Source: an uncultured Eubacteriales bacterium (GTDB lineage: Bacteria > Bacillota > Clostridia > Oscillospirales > Oscillospiraceae). Taken from it: DNA of 64,000 bases. The notes beneath the pieces are model-generated. The model searched no databases. It worked only from the letters and a program-made list of their open reading frames with translations, and was not told the DNA's origin. Both the position numbers and the translations under genes were made by a program. Below, piece after piece: positions 25,159 through 34,171 of this stretch; within the stretch, counting starts at the first letter, position 1, and each line of letters begins with the position of its first letter. The DNA lies in assembly GCA_902492005.1 (NCBI GenBank), contig CABUJV010000007.1, forward strand, positions 1 to 64,000. The letters are read 5' to 3'.

Positions 25159-25370
25159 CTCATCATTCTGCGGACCGGAGATTTGCTGACCATTCTGGAG
25201 GCGCTGTATCGCACCTCCCCCTCGCTCCGGCGGGTGACCACCTGTGCCGGGCCAAAACGCCGGAGGAGCTGCGGACCCTCCGGGAGGCCGACATGGACCT
25301 GTGGGTGATGGTCATTCTGTGGCTGGCCGGGGAACAAGAGCTGCGGCCTGAGTGGAGCCGCGGATTCTGA
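25159..25370 (+). pseudogene. Remnant of a radical-SAM protein, frameshifted
   Basis: In the 390-base gap between hisC and spoIIGA, one frame (25159-25252) reads RTGDLLTILEALYRTSPSLR. A second frame (25254-25370) continues KTPEELRTLREADMD and then stops. Together they resemble the mid-domain of radical-SAM proteins, where a strand/helix pair is followed by K(T/S)PEEL..LREAGL. A frameshift and small deletion separate the halves, and the CxxxCxxC segment is absent. I judge it a decayed internal fragment. Confidence 0.5.
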
Positions 25371-25400
25371 AGGGCGCGGGACTTTGCTGAAAGACCGGGA

Positions 25401-25438
25401 GAAGCTGACAAGCACTTGTGCTTGTCAGCTTCTTTTTT
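25401..25438 (+). terminator. Terminator before spoIIGA
   Basis: A 13-bp perfect stem (25401-25413 / 25420-25432) followed by six T. It ends the hisC transcript beyond the remnant. Confidence 0.88.
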
Positions 25439-25452
25439 GTTCCAGCCCCGGT

Positions 25453-25485
25453 TTGACCTTTTTTGAGCGGCGGGGTCCGTATAAT
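25453..25485 (+). promoter_or_regulatory. spoIIGA promoter with long spacer
   Basis: TTGACC (25453-25458) and TATAAT (25480-25485) are 21 bp apart. The Bacillus spoIIG promoter is likewise a SigA promoter with an overlong (22-bp) spacer that needs Spo0A~P. I see no convincing Spo0A box. Confidence 0.5.
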
Positions 25486-25538
25486 AATACCTGCGTATGA
25501 TCCCCGGACCGGCTCCGGGTCACGGAGGAGGAACGGCT

Positions 25539-26393
25539 TTGACCGTCGTATACATAGACGCGCTGTTTTTACTCAACTGGATCGTCAACTACCTGCTGCT
25601 GCTGGCGGCCGCCAAGCTGGCGGGGGAGCCGCTGCGGCGGCTCCGGCTGGCTGCCGGGGCGGCCCTGGGCGGCCTGTACGCCGCGGCGGTCTTTTTCCCG
25701 GGCATGGGGTTTCTCACCCACCCCCTGTGCAAGCTGGGGGCGGCGGTGTTGATGCTGCTGACCGGTTTTGGAGGCAGCCGCCGGCTGCTGCGGGTGACTC
25801 TGGTCTTTTTCGGGCTGGCCTGCGCCTTCGGCGGTGGTATTTTTGCCATCGGTCTGCTGGGCGGGCGGGGGCTCACTCTGCGCAACGGCGTCCTTTACTC
25901 GGGGATGGATCTGCGCGTTTTGCTGCTGTCCGCGGCGGTATGTTATGTTGCGCTGACCATGGTGTTCCGGCGGACGGCCCGCCACGGACGACGGGAGGTC
26001 CTACCGGCCGTTCTGACTCTGGAGGGACGGAGGGTGGCGGTCAACGCCCTGGTGGATACGGGCAACACCCTGACCGACCCGGTGACGGGGCGGCCGGTGA
26101 TGGTGGCCGAGGGAAACCGCCTCAGCCCGCTGCTGCCTGGGGAGCAGATTCTGGACGAGAAGGCCCTGCGGGACCCGGTGGGCACGCTGGAGCGCTTGGC
26201 GAAAGGGGAGCGCGGCCGGCGGTTTCGCCTATTGCCCTACCAGGCGGTGGGCGTGGAATGCGGAATGCTGCTGGCCCTGCGGCTGGACGACGCCAGAGTC
26301 GGAGCCGAGGACTACGGCGGGATTTTGGTGGCCTTATCGCCCAATCCGGTATCGGACGGCGGCGGCTACAGCGCCCTGATTGGAGAAACCTGA
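25539..26393 (+). CDS. spoIIGA: Sigma-E processing peptidase SpoIIGA
   Basis: A membrane-bound aspartic protease that removes the pro-sequence of SigE in the mother cell. The 284-residue protein has five N-terminal hydrophobic helices (about 1-140) and a cytosolic protease domain with the catalytic ALVDTGNTLTDP near residue 170. I start it at TTG 25539, directly after GGAGGAGGAACGGC. The ATG at 25497 overlaps the promoter region. It lies 20 bases before sigE, the classic spoIIG operon order. Confidence 0.9.
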   Translation: MTVVYIDALFLLNWIVNYLLLLAAAKLAGEPLRRLRLAAGAALGGLYAAAVFFPGMGFLTHPLCKLGAAVLMLLTGFGGSRRLLRVTLVFFGLACAFGGGIFAIGLLGGRGLTLRNGVLYSGMDLRVLLLSAAVCYVALTMVFRRTARHGRREVLPAVLTLEGRRVAVNALVDTGNTLTDPVTGRPVMVAEGNRLSPLLPGEQILDEKALRDPVGTLERLAKGERGRRFRLLPYQAVGVECGMLLALRLDDARVGAEDYGGILVALSPNPVSDGGGYSALIGET

Positions 26394-26413
26394 CAGAAAG
26401 TAGAGGGAATGGA

Positions 26414-27136
26414 ATGAAGGGCTGGACGCTGCGCCTGTATGTATGCGCACATAGACTGCTGTCCCGGCTGGGTCTGATGCTGCCGGGAAAGATCATGTAT
26501 ATCGGCGGGAGCGATACCCTGCCGCCCCCCCTGACCCGGGATGAGGAGGCCGAGCTCATCGCCCGGCTGGAGGAGGGGAGCGAGGAGGTCCGCTCCCAGC
26601 TCATCGAGCGGAACCTGCGGCTGGTGGTCTATATCGCCCGCCGGTTTGAAAACACCGGCGTGGGCATCGAGGACCTCATCTCCATCGGTACCATCGGACT
26701 CATCAAGGCGGTGGGGACCTACAAGCCGGCCAAGAACATCAAGCTGGCCACCTATGCCTCCCGCTGCATTGAAAATGAGATCCTCATGCACCTGCGCAAA
26801 ACCGCCAACCTGAAAAGCGAGGTCTCTTTCGACGAGCCCCTCAACACCGACTGGGACGGCAACGAGCTGCTGCTCTCCGACATCCTGGGCACGGACAACG
26901 ACCTGGTAATGCGCCCCATCGAGGAGGATGTGGACCGCAAGCTCCTGTCCGACGCGCTGGAAAAGCTCAATGACCGGGAACGGCTCATCATTACCCTGCG
27001 GTTCGGGCTGGACGGCCGGCCGGAGCGGACGCAGAAGGAGGTCGCCGACCAGCTGGGGATCTCTCAGTCCTATATTTCCCGCCTGGAAAAGCGCATCATC
27101 TCCCGCCTTAAGCGGGAGATCCTGCGAATGCTGTAA
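26414..27136 (+). CDS. sigE: RNA polymerase sporulation sigma factor SigE
   Basis: A 240-residue early mother-cell sigma factor. The N-terminal about 25 hydrophobic/basic residues form the pro-sequence cut by SpoIIGA. Region 2 (RNLRLVVYIARRFENTGVGIEDLISIG) and region 4 (REVADQL-type helix-turn-helix, QLGISQSYISRLEKR) are intact. Length matches Bacillus SigE. ATG 26414 is preceded by GAGGG. The reading frame happens to remain open for about 950 bases upstream through spoIIGA, which is not part of the gene. Confidence 0.96.
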   Translation: MKGWTLRLYVCAHRLLSRLGLMLPGKIMYIGGSDTLPPPLTRDEEAELIARLEEGSEEVRSQLIERNLRLVVYIARRFENTGVGIEDLISIGTIGLIKAVGTYKPAKNIKLATYASRCIENEILMHLRKTANLKSEVSFDEPLNTDWDGNELLLSDILGTDNDLVMRPIEEDVDRKLLSDALEKLNDRERLIITLRFGLDGRPERTQKEVADQLGISQSYISRLEKRIISRLKREILRML

Positions 27137-27173
27137 AAAGCGGAAGGCGCCGGTCTCGGCGCCTTCCGCTTTT
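27136..27173. terminator. Bidirectional terminator sigE / yjbR
   Basis: A perfect 16-bp stem (27136-27151 / 27158-27173) flanked by A4 and T4, placed between the convergent sigE and YjbR genes. Confidence 0.88.
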
Positions 27174-27179
27174 GGCAGT

Positions 27180-27563
27180 TCAGGGGATCAGACCCAGTTC
27201 CCGCCGGACGGTTTTGGTCAGCTTGGCCGTTACCAGCGCATAAGACATGTCGCACATGTCCCGCAGGACCTGGTCGGGCACCTGCCCGTCCAGATAGACC
27301 GAGTTCCAATGCTTTTTGTCGGAGTAAAAGCCGGGCACCACATCGGGGTACTGCGCCCGGAAGGCCTCGGCCAGACGAGGGTCGCATTTCAGGATGACCA
27401 TGGTGCGCCCCGCATGGAGCTTGTGCTCGGCGCCGGGGGTACAGACCGCCGCGAACATCCTGCCCCGGACCAGATAGCGCTGCCACTGCCACTCAAGCTT
27501 GTAATCCTGCTCTGCGCCGGGCCGGTCCATCAGGTAGCCGTCCAGCCATGGATAGCGATTCAT
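27180..27563 (-). CDS. MmcQ/YjbR family protein
   Basis: A 127-residue CyaY-like fold protein of the YjbR family. It shows YLVRGRMFAAV, a central TMVILKCDPRLAE strand and SDKKHWNSVYLDG, the family's usual landmarks. The function of this family is not established, although it is sometimes labelled DNA-binding. ATG 27563 has GGGAGG upstream; a second ATG fifteen bases earlier overlaps the ribosome site. Confidence 0.85.
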   Translation of the reverse strand: MNRYPWLDGYLMDRPGAEQDYKLEWQWQRYLVRGRMFAAVCTPGAEHKLHAGRTMVILKCDPRLAEAFRAQYPDVVPGFYSDKKHWNSVYLDGQVPDQVLRDMCDMSYALVTAKLTKTVRRELGLIP

Positions 27564-27590
27564 TCCGCCACCTCCCATAATCGTACAAAC

Positions 27591-27619
27591 ATTCTATCAC
27601 AGGGCGGCAGGCTTGTCCA
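27591..27619 (-). promoter_or_regulatory. SigA promoter of the YjbR gene
   Basis: Minus-strand TGGACA (27614-27619), 17 bp and TAGAAT (27591-27596). Confidence 0.65.
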
Positions 27620-27677
27620 GGGAAAGAAGTCCATCGAAAACCGTCCTACGATAAAAAATATACCCGCCGCCCGGACC

Positions 27678-27706
27678 GTATGAACCGCGCCTGCCAGGAA
27701 AAAATA
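27678..27706 (+). promoter_or_regulatory. SigF-type promoter of sigG
   Basis: GTATG (27678-27682), 14 bp and GGAAAAAATA (27697-27706) fit the SigF pattern GYATA / GGNNANANTR. In Bacillus, sigG is transcribed first by SigF. Confidence 0.55.
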
Positions 27707-27737
27707 CGGATATCAAAGCACGGGAGGGAGATCCAAA

Positions 27738-28508
27738 GTGCAGGGCAAGGTGGAGATTTGCGGCGTCAATACGGCCAAGCTGAAGGTGCTGAAAAACGAG
27801 GAGACGACGCAGCTGCTGAAGAGGACCAAGCAGGGAGACATGAAGGCGCGGGAAGAGCTGATCGCCGGGAACCTCCGGCTGGTGCTGTCGGTCATCCAGA
27901 AGTTCGCCAACCGGGGAGAGAACGCCGACGACCTGTTCCAGGTGGGGTGCATTGGCCTGATTAAGGCCATCGACAATTTCAATGTGGATCTGGATGTGCG
28001 CTTCTCCACCTACGGCGTGCCCATGATCATCGGGGAGATCCGGCGCTACCTCCGGGACAACAGCTCCCTGCGGGTCTCCCGGTCCATGCGGGATACGGCC
28101 TACAAGGTCCTTCAGGCCAAGGAGCGGTATATCGGCGAGCACCAGAAGGAGCCCACCATTGAGGAGATCGCCAGGATGCTGGAGATCAAGCGAGAGGAGG
28201 TGGTCTTTGCCCTGGACGCCATCGTGGACCCGGTCTCCCTCTATGAGCCGGTCTACTCCGACGGCGGCGACACCATCTGCGTGATGGATCAGGTGAAGGA
28301 CAGCAAGAACACCGACGAGAGCTGGCTGGAGCAGATCGCGCTGAAGGAGGCCATCTCCCGCCTCTCAGAGCGGGAGCGCCACATTCTGAACCTCCGCTTT
28401 TTTGAGGGCAAGACCCAGATGGAGGTGTCGGCGGAGGTGGGAATCTCCCAGGCTCAGGTGTCCCGGTTGGAGAAGAACGCCATCAATCAGATCAAAAAAA
28501 ACCTGTGA
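27738..28508 (+). CDS. sigG: RNA polymerase sporulation sigma factor SigG
   Basis: The late forespore sigma factor, 256 residues. It begins with KVEICGVNTAKL, a SigG hallmark, followed by region 2 (NLRLVLSVIQKFANRGENADDLFQVG), region 3, and region 4 ending in VGISQAQVSRLEKNAI. It starts at GTG 27738 with GGGAGGGAG upstream. It sits downstream of the spoIIGA-sigE pair as in other spore formers, but the oppositely oriented YjbR gene separates them here. Confidence 0.96.
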   Translation: MQGKVEICGVNTAKLKVLKNEETTQLLKRTKQGDMKAREELIAGNLRLVLSVIQKFANRGENADDLFQVGCIGLIKAIDNFNVDLDVRFSTYGVPMIIGEIRRYLRDNSSLRVSRSMRDTAYKVLQAKERYIGEHQKEPTIEEIARMLEIKREEVVFALDAIVDPVSLYEPVYSDGGDTICVMDQVKDSKNTDESWLEQIALKEAISRLSERERHILNLRFFEGKTQMEVSAEVGISQAQVSRLEKNAINQIKKNL

Positions 28509-28513
28509 ACGCA

Positions 28514-28533
28514 GCCGCCCGCCGGGCGGCTTT
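28514..28533 (+). terminator. Hairpin after sigG
   Basis: A 7-bp GC stem (28514-28520 / 28524-28530) followed by only TTT. It is a modest terminator whose T residues also form the next -35 box. Confidence 0.55.
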
Positions 28534-28559
28534 ACATATTTGGGTGGAAATCGTATACT
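28531..28559 (+). promoter_or_regulatory. SigA promoter of the EFR1 gene
   Basis: TTTACA (28531-28536), 17 bp and TATACT (28554-28559), starting within the tail of the sigG hairpin. Confidence 0.7.
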
Positions 28560-28589
28560 GGGGAAAAGGCAGAGAGGAGGAGAGGGGAC

Positions 28590-29351
28590 GTGCTGTGGTA
28601 TTTTTCCCCTACCGGTACCGGCAGACGGGCGGCTAAGAGACTGGAAACGGCGTTCCCCGGGCTGGAGGCCGCCGACCTGACGCTACCGGCTGCGCGGGCG
28701 GAGCCGCCGGAGATACGTCCCGGGGAGCTGTTCACACTGCTCTTTCCGGTGCATGGACACCGTCTGCCGGGACCGCTGCGGTGCTGGCTGGAGCAGCTGC
28801 CGACGGCCCGGGTTCCCGTCTGCCTGATCTGCACTTATGGCAGCGTGGGGACGGGAAACGTCCTGCGGAGAACCGCTCGTCTGCTGGAGCGGAAGGGGAT
28901 GGCGGTGATCGCCGCCGCCGAGCTGCCGGGCCCTCACAGCTACGGCTGCGCCGAGACCGGCCGGGACCTGAGCAGGGCGGGGGAGACCGACCTGAAGGGG
29001 CTGTGCGCCTTTTACCGGGCTGTGCTGGAGAAAGCAGCGGGGGGGAATAGCACGCCTACGGCGATGCCGGGCGGCTTCGACCCTGTGGGACTGCTGCCGG
29101 AGGGATTTCCGCTGGAGCGGCTGACTGCATACTACCCGGCGCCCGACCCGGCGCGCTGCACCGGCTGCGGCCGGTGCAGCCTGTCCTGCCCCACCGGGGC
29201 CGCGGGAGGGGACCGGAAGGCCTGCATTCGCTGCGCCGCCTGTGTACATGCCTGCCCGGCCAAGGCCCGGCGGCTGCGCTTCCACACGCCGTTCCCGGCG
29301 CGTTTTCTCGAGCGTCAGATTCAAAAAAGACCGCCGCGCTTCATTCTTTGA
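28590..29351 (+). CDS. EFR1-family ferredoxin with flavodoxin-like domain
   Basis: A 253-residue electron-transfer protein. The N-terminal flavodoxin-like domain starts with WYFSPTGTGRRAA (FMN phosphate loop). The C-terminal part holds two 4Fe-4S motifs, CTGCGRCSLSCP and CIRCAACVHACP. This is the EFR1 architecture common in clostridia; partners are unknown. The GTG start follows GGAGGAGAGGGG. Its last eleven bases overlap the 3' end of the convergent PP-loop gene, and its final codons contain that gene's terminator. Confidence 0.85.
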   Translation: MLWYFSPTGTGRRAAKRLETAFPGLEAADLTLPAARAEPPEIRPGELFTLLFPVHGHRLPGPLRCWLEQLPTARVPVCLICTYGSVGTGNVLRRTARLLERKGMAVIAAAELPGPHSYGCAETGRDLSRAGETDLKGLCAFYRAVLEKAAGGNSTPTAMPGGFDPVGLLPEGFPLERLTAYYPAPDPARCTGCGRCSLSCPTGAAGGDRKACIRCAACVHACPAKARRLRFHTPFPARFLERQIQKRPPRFIL

Positions 29352-29362
29352 GCGCGGCGGTC
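29323..29362 (-). terminator. Minus-strand terminator inside the EFR1 3' coding end
   Basis: A 12-bp perfect stem (29329-29340 / 29351-29362) is followed on the minus strand by TTTTTT (29323-29328). It lies within the last codons of the opposite gene. On the plus strand no T tract follows. Confidence 0.75.
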
Positions 29363-30744
29363 ATGATCTTCGTCTCTTCCGGGGGTGCTTCTGTAAATCC
29401 GGAGTGGTGCTTGAGCTCCTGGATGGCCTGCTCCCGGGAGATGGAACCGGCGGCGGAGGCCAAGGAGAGCTCAATGGCGGAAAAGGGGATGATCTGGGTT
29501 TCCATGTTCCGAAACCGGGTAAACTGACTCCACTCCTTGCACCGCTCGATTTTACAGCTCGTATGGAGCCCCTTGTCCCCAGACGGAGCATCCACCCAGC
29601 CGATTTCCCGAGCGAGCAGCGCCTTGATGCCGTTCCAGTCGTAGACGCCGGTGTCGGAGGCGTCATCGAAGTCGATGTGGACCAGGGCGGGCAGCCGGGC
29701 ATCCCGCCCCGCCCGCCGGACGGCCTCTCGGAAGGGCGCCATCAGTTCCGGCGCCTGGTCCAGCGCGGCGGCAGTGTTCTCCACCAGCTCATTGCGGTAA
29801 AGCGCTTTTCGCCTTGACGCGCCGCCGAAGGCCAACTGCCGCACCGTCATGTAAAGCTCCATCTGGCCGGGGGCGAAGGGCCGCCGCCCGGTGAGCACAC
29901 GGGCTGCGTTCAAAGCCGCCCGGGCGGCGGCCTGCACGCCGGGCCGGAAGTAGAGGGCGGGGGCCATCCGGTTGTAGATCAGGTTGCGGCATTGGGCGGG
30001 TTCGTTGCCCAGAACCAGATAGGGGACCTGCCACTGAACCAGCCGCTGGAAGAAGAGCACGTAGGCCACCGAAGGGCAGATGCAGACGTTCTTTTGAAGC
30101 GCGTAAGCCTTGCGGTAGATGCGTTTCAGCTCCGCCTCCGGGGCGGCCTCTACCAAAAAGTCTACGCTGGGCAGCCGTTTCCGGGCGTTTTTTATGCTCT
30201 CCCTGGCCCAGTCGGACATAAAGGGGGTCTCCCAGCACAGGGCCAGCACCCGCAGCCCCTGAATCCGGGCGAGATAATATAAAAGGTAGGAGGAGTCCTT
30301 GCCGCCGGTATAGAACACCGCCGCGTCGTAGCGGCTGCCGGGCGAAGGGGGAATGCGGTCCAGAACCGGCATGACGTTTTTGCACCCCTGATACCGCTTG
30401 GCCGTCCGGCACATGGGGCACAGCCCCTCCGGGTCCAGTTCCAGTCCGGGAATCATGTAGTCGTTGGCGGCGCAGTTTTTACAGTAACGGGCTTCCTCCA
30501 GACGGGCGGGAGGAGTACGCCGGCAAGCGGCGTCCACCACGATGCCTTGGCGGACCAAGCGGACAAAGGCGGGTGTCAGCGCATAGTCCCGGGCGGTCCG
30601 CAGACCGTCCAGCGAGGCCACCAGCGCAGCGGTGCGCCGGTCCAGCCACAGCTTGCGGCGGAGCATATGGGGCGGCTGCCGGAGACCGTAATCCATTAGA
30701 TATTGTCCCTCCAGCCGCCAGCGGGACTGCAGAACTGGGATCAT
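29341..30744 (-). CDS. PP-loop ATPase, sugar amidotransferase-like, with PqqD-like N-terminus
   Basis: 467 residues in three parts. Residues about 1-75 form a small winged domain (RRKLWLDRRTAALVASLDG ... LVRQGIVV) that resembles PqqD / RiPP-recognition folds. A zinc-ribbon-like set follows, C88-x2-C91 and C109-x2-C112. An ATP-pyrophosphatase domain then carries the PP-loop YTGGKDS at 145-151. The C-terminus (CKEWSQFTRFRNMETQ) recalls N-acetyl sugar amidotransferases of the WbpG type. It probably adenylates a carbonyl for N or S insertion; the substrate is unknown. ATG 30744 has AAAGGAGG upstream, 14 bases after the partner gene. The N-terminal domain call is less sure than the PP-loop. Confidence 0.75.
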   Translation of the reverse strand: MIPVLQSRWRLEGQYLMDYGLRQPPHMLRRKLWLDRRTAALVASLDGLRTARDYALTPAFVRLVRQGIVVDAACRRTPPARLEEARYCKNCAANDYMIPGLELDPEGLCPMCRTAKRYQGCKNVMPVLDRIPPSPGSRYDAAVFYTGGKDSSYLLYYLARIQGLRVLALCWETPFMSDWARESIKNARKRLPSVDFLVEAAPEAELKRIYRKAYALQKNVCICPSVAYVLFFQRLVQWQVPYLVLGNEPAQCRNLIYNRMAPALYFRPGVQAAARAALNAARVLTGRRPFAPGQMELYMTVRQLAFGGASRRKALYRNELVENTAAALDQAPELMAPFREAVRRAGRDARLPALVHIDFDDASDTGVYDWNGIKALLAREIGWVDAPSGDKGLHTSCKIERCKEWSQFTRFRNMETQIIPFSAIELSLASAAGSISREQAIQELKHHSGFTEAPPEETKIMTAALKE

Positions 30745-30758
30745 AGGAGTGCCTCCTT

Positions 30759-31640
30759 TCAGGACATCCATTGGCGGGGGTCCAGCCCATAGAGCTGTAC
30801 CACCTCGAACAGAGGAGAACGGGCCAGGTCGTCCACGGTTACCAGCCGCCCGCCGTCGGCGTCCACATCGCAGCCGAACTGCTGGAAGGCGTACCAGATC
30901 AAGTGGGCGCACTGCAGCCCGAAGCCGGGGATGCCGGGGTCGGGCGCCTTCGGCCCCAGCAGACCGCTGAACAGGCGGTAGGGGACACCTTCCAAGTGCT
31001 CCAGCGCCCAGGCGGTCAGTTCAGACTGGAGCTCCGGCGTTCTCTCCCGCAGGCGCAGGACCAGATAGTTGGAGTAGGACCGCCAGTGTCCGATGTTCAT
31101 TACTGCGGCGTCGCTGCCGATGACCACGGCCTCCAGCGCCTCCTGCCCGGCTGCATCGACGACCAGGCCGGCGTGGCCGTGGCGCCAGCCCATGGAGTGG
31201 GTGGCATAGGTCAAAAGCACATCACCGTCCTCCAGCGCGGGCATCGGGGGGCCCCAGACCGGCTGGCCGTGTTCGTCCGGGGCCAGCCGGTCTTCGCGGA
31301 CGAACAGGCCGAAGAGCTCGGCGCAGACGGTGTCCGGCGCGGCAAAGAACTGCCGCTGGATGGACAGGATCTGATCCCGGCCCTGAGCCCCCAGGGCCAA
31401 CAGGGCGTCTATGGCCGGCGTCCCCAGGCCGGTCTGTAAAAACAACGTGTCGTAATCGGCGGCGGAGAGCCGTTCCTGCGACAGAAGCGCCGTCAGGTCC
31501 TCCATGGGATAGTCGGGAGTGAATGCGGCGTTCCGGTGGGCAAACAGGGTCTGAGCGCCCCAGAGCAGCAGGGACAGGATTAGGAGGACCGCCGCGGCGC
31601 TGCGGAACCGCCGCGCTGCGGTCCGGAAAAAATCTTTCAA
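30759..31640 (-). CDS. Exported permuted NlpC/P60 (YiiX-like) cysteine hydrolase
   Basis: A 293-residue protein with an N-terminal membrane or signal segment (about 14-33, AAAVLLILSLLLWGAQ). The exported domain contains GDVLLTYATHSMGWRHGHAG and, later, GLQCAHLIWYAF. A His before the Cys is the order of the circularly permuted papain-like (YiiX/DUF830) family, whose members cleave amides in wall or lipid substrates. TTG 31640 with GAGGTG six bases upstream is the likely start. It is first in a two-gene unit with the PP-loop enzyme. Confidence 0.75.
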   Translation of the reverse strand: MKDFFRTAARRFRSAAAVLLILSLLLWGAQTLFAHRNAAFTPDYPMEDLTALLSQERLSAADYDTLFLQTGLGTPAIDALLALGAQGRDQILSIQRQFFAAPDTVCAELFGLFVREDRLAPDEHGQPVWGPPMPALEDGDVLLTYATHSMGWRHGHAGLVVDAAGQEALEAVVIGSDAAVMNIGHWRSYSNYLVLRLRERTPELQSELTAWALEHLEGVPYRLFSGLLGPKAPDPGIPGFGLQCAHLIWYAFQQFGCDVDADGGRLVTVDDLARSPLFEVVQLYGLDPRQWMS

Positions 31641-31671
31641 ACGGCGCACCTCATAGTACAAGCGGAAGGGG

Positions 31672-31699
31672 TCATAGACTGTATATATGATTATACACA
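31672..31699 (+). promoter_or_regulatory. Possible SigE-type promoter of ylmC
   Basis: TCATAGA (31672-31678), 13 bp and TATACACA (31692-31699) partly match the SigE pattern (ATATT / CATACANT). Overlapping it on the minus strand is TATAAT (31690-31695), a candidate -10 for the divergent pair, whose -35 is weak. Confidence 0.35.
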
Positions 31700-31730
31700 A
31701 AACGAACCGCTTTGAAAATGGGGTGTTAGT

Positions 31731-32015
31731 ATGGAGAGCCGGATGGCCGAGCTGCGGGACAAGGAGATCATCAACATCAGCGACGGGTGCCGCTTCGGAT
31801 ATGTGGGGGACGTGGAGCTGGATCTGGAGACCGGCAAGGTCAAGGCGCTGGTGGTGCCGGGGCGGCTGCGCTTTTTCGGGCTGCTGGGCCGGGAGGAGGA
31901 TTACGTCTTCCCCTGGGAATGCGTGCGGCGCTTCGGGGAGGACATCATTCTGGTGGAGGCAGAGCAGGCCGCCGGCCGGCGGGCGCTGGACGAGAAGCGG
32001 GGCCTGTTGGGATAA
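31731..32015 (+). CDS. YlmC/YmxH-family sporulation protein
   Basis: A 94-residue PRC-barrel protein (AELRDKEIINISDGCRFGYVGDVELDLETGK, then PGRLRFFGLLGREEDYVFPWE). YlmC/YmxH proteins are conserved among endospore formers and their molecular role is unclear. ATG 31731 fits the usual N-terminus; an internal ATG at 31743 with GGAGAG is an alternative start. Confidence 0.88.
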   Translation: MESRMAELRDKEIINISDGCRFGYVGDVELDLETGKVKALVVPGRLRFFGLLGREEDYVFPWECVRRFGEDIILVEAEQAAGRRALDEKRGLLG

Positions 32016-32051
32016 AGACAGGAAAAAGTCTCCCGTTTAAGGAAAAAAGTG

Positions 32052-32080
32052 TTGCATTGCAGGGCATACTATGGTAAAAT
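32052..32080 (+). promoter_or_regulatory. SigA promoter of rpsB
   Basis: TTGCAT (32052-32057), 17 bp and TAAAAT (32075-32080). Confidence 0.7.
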
Positions 32081-32081
32081 A

Positions 32082-32160
32082 CCAGCGCTGTGCGAAAAAG
32101 CACAGTATGACTCACACCGCTGGACGAAGCGCCCTGTGCCTCATCGGGGTTGGCGTCTTC
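32082..32160 (+). promoter_or_regulatory. Structured rpsB leader
   Basis: Within the roughly 117-nt leader, CTGTGC/GCACAG (32088-32093 / 32100-32105) forms a hairpin inside an outer CCAGCG/CGCTGG stem (32082-32087 / 32118-32123). A second bulged stem, GAAGCGCC / GGCGTCTTC, follows. It could be an S2-binding autoregulatory leader; this is inference. Confidence 0.45.
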
Positions 32161-32203
32161 GGATGAACGGGTGGAGGAACAACTAAAAGGAGGAACTTTT
32201 TCA

Positions 32204-32947
<744 letters not shown>

Positions 32948-32958
32948 TTGAGACATTG

Positions 32959-32990
32959 ACAAGCGCCCGCCGTGCGCGGCGGGCGCTTGT
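32959..32990 (+). terminator. Hairpin between rpsB and tsf
   Basis: A perfect 14-bp GC-rich stem (32959-32972 / 32977-32990) with loop TGCG and a short T run. It probably attenuates tsf relative to rpsB. Confidence 0.7.
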
Positions 32991-33029
32991 TTACGAGTGG
33001 ACGTATAAAAATGATGGAGGTTTTGTAAT

Positions 33030-33944
<915 letters not shown>

Positions 33945-33960
33945 ACCGCTTATTTTGGGC

Positions 33961-33993
33961 AGGGCCCCGGGAGACGGCTCCCGGGGCCCTTTT
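33961..33993 (+). terminator. Terminator of rpsB-tsf
   Basis: A perfect 13-bp stem (33961-33973 / 33978-33990) followed by TTTT. Confidence 0.88.
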
Positions 33994-34171
33994 CTGCCGC
34001 CGGGGGAGGCAGGGATTATCGAACAGGTAAGAACAATTTGTAAAAAATCTGTTCTGGGCTCTATGCAAACGGGCAAACTTATATTAAAATAGAGAAAGCG
34101 TAATTCCGTACGGAGGCGAGAACCGGCCGCACGGCAAATGGCGAGAACAGGTTAAGATAGGGGCTGATGGA

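Noticed and set aside
25463..26413. An in-frame upstream extension of sigE covering spoIIGA
   Set aside because: The frame is merely open. The translation is Gly/Arg-rich nonsense, SpoIIGA in another frame is convincing, and sigE has its own start and ribosome site.
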